Shown here one piece after another: positions 59,904 to 64,000 of a stretch of DNA of 64,000 bases. Position numbers and translations under genes: made by a program. How positions within the stretch are numbered: the first letter of the stretch is position 1; every line of letters begins with the position of its first letter. The notes under the pieces are model-generated. The model searched no databases and was not told where the DNA came from. It saw only the letters and a program-made list of their open reading frames with translations. Source of the DNA: Dasypus novemcinctus (taxonomy: Eukaryota; Chordata; Mammalia; Cingulata; Dasypodidae); the NCBI RefSeq assembly GCF_030445035.2, contig NC_080694.1, positions 73,113,147 to 73,177,146 on the forward strand, in the 5' to 3' direction.

Positions 59904-61150
59904 TGGCAGAACCCACCTGCGCCTCCCGGCCGCAGCCGCCTTCGAGCACAGGCGAGCGACGCCTACCCCTGTATATGATGGAGACACAGTACAGTAGAAA
60001 CTGCACCTGCCTGAATACCCAATGCTCTCTACTTAACATGCTTCTGACTTCGGGCTTGCAGCGCTCACAAGGTATGTTGGGAAAGGCCAGGCTTTCCCCA
60101 CTCAAGGGAATTTTATAATTCTGTATAGCTTGTGGTGTGTATTTTATAGCTGCCTTTGACAGAACTACTTTGTTGTATATGAATCTTAGTCAAAAATTTC
60201 ATTAAAACTCTAGTGTCCATATACCCAATTTACCGTGTGGAATTACTCAAATCAAAGCATATTTGTTTTTTGTTTAATTTTAGTGTAATTGATAATATGT
60301 ATAATTAACAAGTGATGCATAAAAATTAAAGTGGGGAGAATGATTAGTTTGATTACATGACTTATCATATTTAATGGGTCATATTCATATCTATTCTATG
60401 TATTCCATTTTTTTTTACCTTATTTGGTGTGGGTCATTACAGTGAGACGACCACTGACTTTTCTCCTAAACTGTTTTGCATAGTACTCTTACTGCTTACA
60501 TTCTATAAGTGTCTCATGTAGTAACTGCCTTTGCAAAACTGGAAAAAATGTCAACTTCATTTATGGGCAAAATTAAGTTTGTTCATTTATGTTTTCTGTT
60601 TATATAGTGTTTCACACATTTCTATTTATCTTCCTATTTCTACCTAACTCTTTATTTAGACTTCTTAAAAAGCATGTAATTAGTATGGCAGTCATATTGC
60701 TCACTCTAAAATTACCAAAACACTGCTAATGGATTTGAGGGGAAATCCTGGGACTGTGTATTTGTAGCTTTTATTTTTAACAACCAAAAATAGAACTAAA
60801 ACTAGATCAGTATTTAAGTTCTGATTACTTGCATTTATTTGTCTTAATTGGAAGTATTGTTTTAAAATATTTTACGTAGCCATGTGGATAACTTAAATAT
60901 ACATCCAGCAGTTGAAAGTCTGGAAAGATGCAAAGTGGTGAACTGGACAGCAAGTGTTGCTCCCTAAGGCTGGAGCACAGCTGTCCTTCCTTCCAGCTTC
61001 GTGAGAATTGCTGTGTGTACCCTGGCTGAAAAGTGCAGCAAAAGACTCAGAATCTTGACTTGCTTTGCCTTGGCAAGTATATTAATCTAAGTAAAAGGTT
61101 TTTTAGCTCCTCTCTCTCACTGAAAATTTCTCCATTAGAGAATTCCAGTG
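59904..61150 (+). other. Probable retrocopy 3' UTR, then unassigned
   Basis: After the stop-codon position, GC-rich sequence grades into AT-rich sequence (60,100-60,900) without recognised repeats. That is consistent with a long 3' UTR carried along with CHMP1B, but I see no clear poly(A) tail to define its end. No open gene is visible. Confidence 0.4.
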
Positions 61151-61760
61151 CTTCAAAACTAATTATAGGAGTTTTGATGCTGGAGTGGGGGAAGTAAACC
61201 CACAGAGAAGCAGATAGGTGAGGAAGGACAGAAGGTCCTATTAGACATAGCAGATGCCCTGGAAGAGAGATGAGCTGTTCGCCTGATAGTCTATAGCTGG
61301 CCTTGTGGAGAGAGGAGAGCAGGTGCGTATAAAGTGAAACGAGCCCCAGGAAGAGAGGAACCCAGAAAGCTGAATCCTTGCAGACGTTTGCAGCCATTTT
61401 GCTCCAACACGTGTCAATACGGGCAAGTTGGCATCAATTTAAATCAGTACTCAGCAGCTCTCTTGCAAAAAACAGTTGAGCAGGAGCAAGATCCTGCCTG
61501 AGTGGGTTGTTTTGGGAACCTCAGAGCAGGAGGCTTCAGGGCATTGATTTGAAGGGAACTAGACAAAGAAATAAAGAGCCCAAGGGAATACCATGAGTTT
61601 CTCAACCCGGTGGCTGGAAATAGTGTGGAAAGCTAAGCCCCACCCTCAAGACAAAAAAATCCCTGCAAACCCCCTGACTTACAGCAGCCACCGAGCAGGG
61701 GGGAGCATTCTATGAAAGTAAGAAGGTACTGGTGAAGGCTGGAGAGGGGTTTCCTTTCTG
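61150..61760. other. Unidentified retroposon-like sequence
   Basis: Mixed-composition sequence; the part at 61,320-61,440 has an LTR-like look and 61,450-61,750 resembles an L1 5' UTR in composition. I cannot assign either with confidence. No gene is recognised. Confidence 0.3.
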
Positions 61761-62335
61761 TGGTTATGATGCTCCAAAATGTATTCACCATGGGAAACGG
61801 ACTTGGCCCAGTGGTTAGGGCGTCTCTCTACCACATGGGAGGTCCACGATTCAAACCCCGGGCCTCCTTGACCCGTGTGGAGCTGGCCCATGTGCAGTGC
61901 TGATGCGCGCAAGGAGTGCCGTGCCACGCAAGGGTGTCCCCCGCGTAGGGGAGCCCCACGCGCAAGGAGTGCACCTGTAAGGAGAGCCACCCAGCGGGAA
62001 AGAAAGTGCAGCCTGCCCAGAAATGGCGCCGCCCACACTTCCCATGCTGCTGACGACAACAGAAGTGGACAAAGAAACAAGACGCAGCAAATAGAGAACA
62101 GACAACCGGGGGAGGGGGGGATTAAATAAATAACTAAAATCTTAAAAAAAAAAAAAAAAAAAAGTATTCACCAAATGCAATGAATGTGCCACAATGATGA
62201 AAGAGGTTGATAGGGGAGGAGTTGGGGTGTGAGGTTTGGGGCGTGTGGGAAAATTTTATATTTTATGATGTAACTTTTTTTTGTGATCTATGTATCTTTT
62301 TTTAAAAAGACAATTTTAATTTTTAAAAATTCCAA
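61760..62335 (+). mobile_element. Short L1 3' tail containing a SINE
   Basis: 61,760-61,790 plus 62,164-62,335 equals the last ~0.2 kb of the long L1 3' UTR (compare 17,290-17,480), split by a DAS SINE at a position within caaaatgtattcaccaaatg. Confidence 0.85.
61791..62163 (+). mobile_element. DAS SINE, near-intact, plus strand
   Basis: A 373-bp element with a tRNA-like head (A box tggcccagtgg, B box gattcaaaccc at about 61,850), a CpG-rich body, a G-rich segment (gggggaggggggg) and a pure A tail. A perfect 10-bp target-site duplication gtattcacca flanks it (61,781 and 62,164). It keeps many CpGs, so it is probably the youngest SINE in the window. Confidence 0.96.
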
Positions 62336-62339
62336 ATTC

Positions 62340-64000
62340 CCTAAGGGAGGCAGGCAGTAGAAAGCTTCAATAAGCTTTCAAAGGCCTATTTAGGGTCCCA
62401 GGAGGAGGGGGAGGTCTGGAAGAGGGTTGAGAGTCATTTCTCTGTGGAGAGTTCAGTCACCAGGGTCCCATTTGAATTTCAGAAGAGAACTCAACCTGAT
62501 GAGGAGAGGTGAGGGGGGGATCGGATCACACAGACTATCAGGACCAGCTGCCCTGGGAGAGAAGGCAATAGGAATAGAAAAGGGACAGGGACAGACAGGC
62601 TCCAAATCAGCAGGAATCCACCCAACTGCATAGAGTCAAACCTGCCCTAGGGAAAGTGACTGGATAGCTCTCTAGGTAACAGACCAAAGAGAAAGTTTAG
62701 CTCATTGGAGGTGTCTCTGCTTTGAATATATGCAGTCTGTGGTTCAATTTCCAGCTCTCCACAGAGTACTGATCCACCAGATTATCAAACACCCAGCTGA
62801 TACTTTTGGACAGTGAACACACAGACGTTATTTTTGTATTGGCTTCTCTTGAGTCTCTTATTTTTCTTTAAAAATGCCCCTTTTTAAAATTTAACTTAGT
62901 TTACTCACTAAAACTCAATTCAAAATCTGCAGAGGGCAGGCTGCAGAGTAATTAATTGATGAACACCAGCAGCCTGAGAAGCAGCTCAGGGGCCTAAGAG
63001 GAAAAGCTGTTTTTCCTATATTTTGTTTGATTGCTTGGTTGAGTATTGTTGTTTGTTCTTTCTTTCTGTCTTCCTTTTTTCCTTCTTTCTCTCCCAACAC
63101 TTTTTTTTGTTCCAACATTCCACCTTTCTTTGTTCAGTCTTCAATTTTCCTTGTCTTTGTTTCTATTGCCTCTATTCTGTTTTCTTTCTTTTTAACTTTT
63201 TTCTTACTTTCTTTTCCTGTCTCCTTCACTCTCTTCTTATCATTCTGGCCTTTTAATTCATTCTAAATATTTTTCTGTATTTGGTTATTCATGTCATTGT
63301 TTGCACCACACTTTTTTTATTCTTATTTCTCTGCACTTCTTACATTAGTTAATTATTCATTTTCTTAGGTCTTATATGGTTCCTCTTCTACCTTTTACTA
63401 TTATTGTTACTATTATCCTTTTTCTCTTCTTACCTCTTTCCCTTTCTCTGGCCTTAATCTTTTTCTTTCAAGGAACAGAGACAACAGCAAGGAAACAGAA
63501 TAAGAGGAACAACATGTCAAAGAGAAAACTTAACACACACACAAAAACGGCAACTAAATAGAACACTAAATTAGAGAGAGGGAGAAACTAATCAACTGAA
63601 TAAACCTATCAAAATAAAGAGATGACTAAACAACAAAAATTATAAACCATACTAACAAGAATAAATGGCCCAGTGCATTGAACAATCTAAAAACCAAGAG
63701 GAGATGTAGACATGGAACAGCTAATCAGAGTTGTCCAAACAAATACCATGAAGCAAGTTAATGAAGTGAATGGCTGGAAAACAATATTGCAAGCAAAAAC
63801 CAAAAAAGAATGGGAATAACTATACTAATATCAAACATAATAGACTTTAAATGCAAAAATATTTTAAGAGGCAAAGCCATACACTATATATTAGTAAAAA
63901 GGGTAATCTTTCAAGAAGAAAGAATAATCATAAACATTTATGCACTTAACCAGTGTGCATCAAAATAGATGAGACAAACACTGAAAAAATGAAATGGAGA
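62340..64000 (+). mobile_element. Old L1, 5' UTR to ORF2 endonuclease, runs off the edge
   Basis: From about 63,760 the frames read like L1 ORF2 endonuclease (gggaataactatactaat, then ataatcataaacatttatgc), parallel to 24,170-24,340. The upstream part, including a pyrimidine-rich stretch (63,010-63,470), is taken as its 5' region. The element continues beyond the window. Confidence 0.6.
62696..62762 (+). mobile_element. Possible tRNA-head SINE relic
   Basis: tagctcattgg (A-box-like) and tggttcaatttcc (B-box-like) are spaced as in the tRNA heads of the other SINEs here. No tail or duplication is clear. Confidence 0.4.

Noticed and set aside
59429-59997. Several GC-rich open frames on both strands, up to about 150 residues
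   Set aside because: They are by-products of high GC and overlap the CHMP1B pseudogene, whose pieces switch among three frames.
1-64000. CRISPR arrays, bacterial-type operons or a new defence system
   Set aside because: The sequence is vertebrate; no regularly spaced short repeats or prokaryotic gene organisation were seen.

Overview
The window is non-coding-rich, AT-rich mammalian DNA. The best clue to the species is the DAS family of tRNA(Ala)-derived SINEs (near-intact copies at 12,241-12,632 minus, 27,793-28,198 minus and 61,791-62,163 plus; shorter tRNA-head copies elsewhere). This family is known from armadillos, so I read the window as xenarthran, most likely an armadillo. An L1 lineage with an unusually long 3' UTR recurs throughout. 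The only apparently functional host genes are two intronless-coding olfactory receptors of the OR12D type (30,991-31,926 and 53,461-54,387, plus strand). OR12D genes lie in the extended MHC class I olfactory receptor cluster of other mammals, so that location is inferred here.

Layout. 1-27,050 is almost solid retroposon: an L1 3' half with a 2.8 kb 3' UTR (1-5,275), older antisense L1 (about 7,870-22,160) split by younger insertions (SINE, LTR, L1 tails, and an odd internal L1 ORF2 piece with a 685-codon open frame at 13,246-15,303), an old sense L1 (22,165-25,895) and an opposing L1 5' region. 27,050-33,430 is duplication unit 1 with the first receptor. 33,430-43,900 is another L1-rich stretch containing a minus-strand endogenous retrovirus (36,782-43,499) with no readable gag, pol or env; solo LTRs of the same family lie on both sides. 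43,900-55,500 is unit 2 with the second receptor. 55,550-58,545 is unit 3, where all but the last 11 codons of a third receptor have been deleted. 58,550-59,300 is a partial fourth unit. A broken CHMP1B retrocopy (59,349-59,903) follows, then a SINE nested in an L1 tail and the 5' part of an L1 that runs off the right edge.

How it fits together. The region is a tandemly duplicated OR12D array. Insertions unique to one unit (DAS in unit 1; class II LTR, LTR plus L1, and a hAT element in unit 2) postdate the duplication, and several nested insertions give a relative order. The receptors share a splice acceptor two bases before the start codon, consistent with the usual olfactory receptor structure of non-coding upstream exon(s) and a single coding exon. 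I found no evidence of a new enzymatic or defence system; the unusual material is structural and evolutionary.
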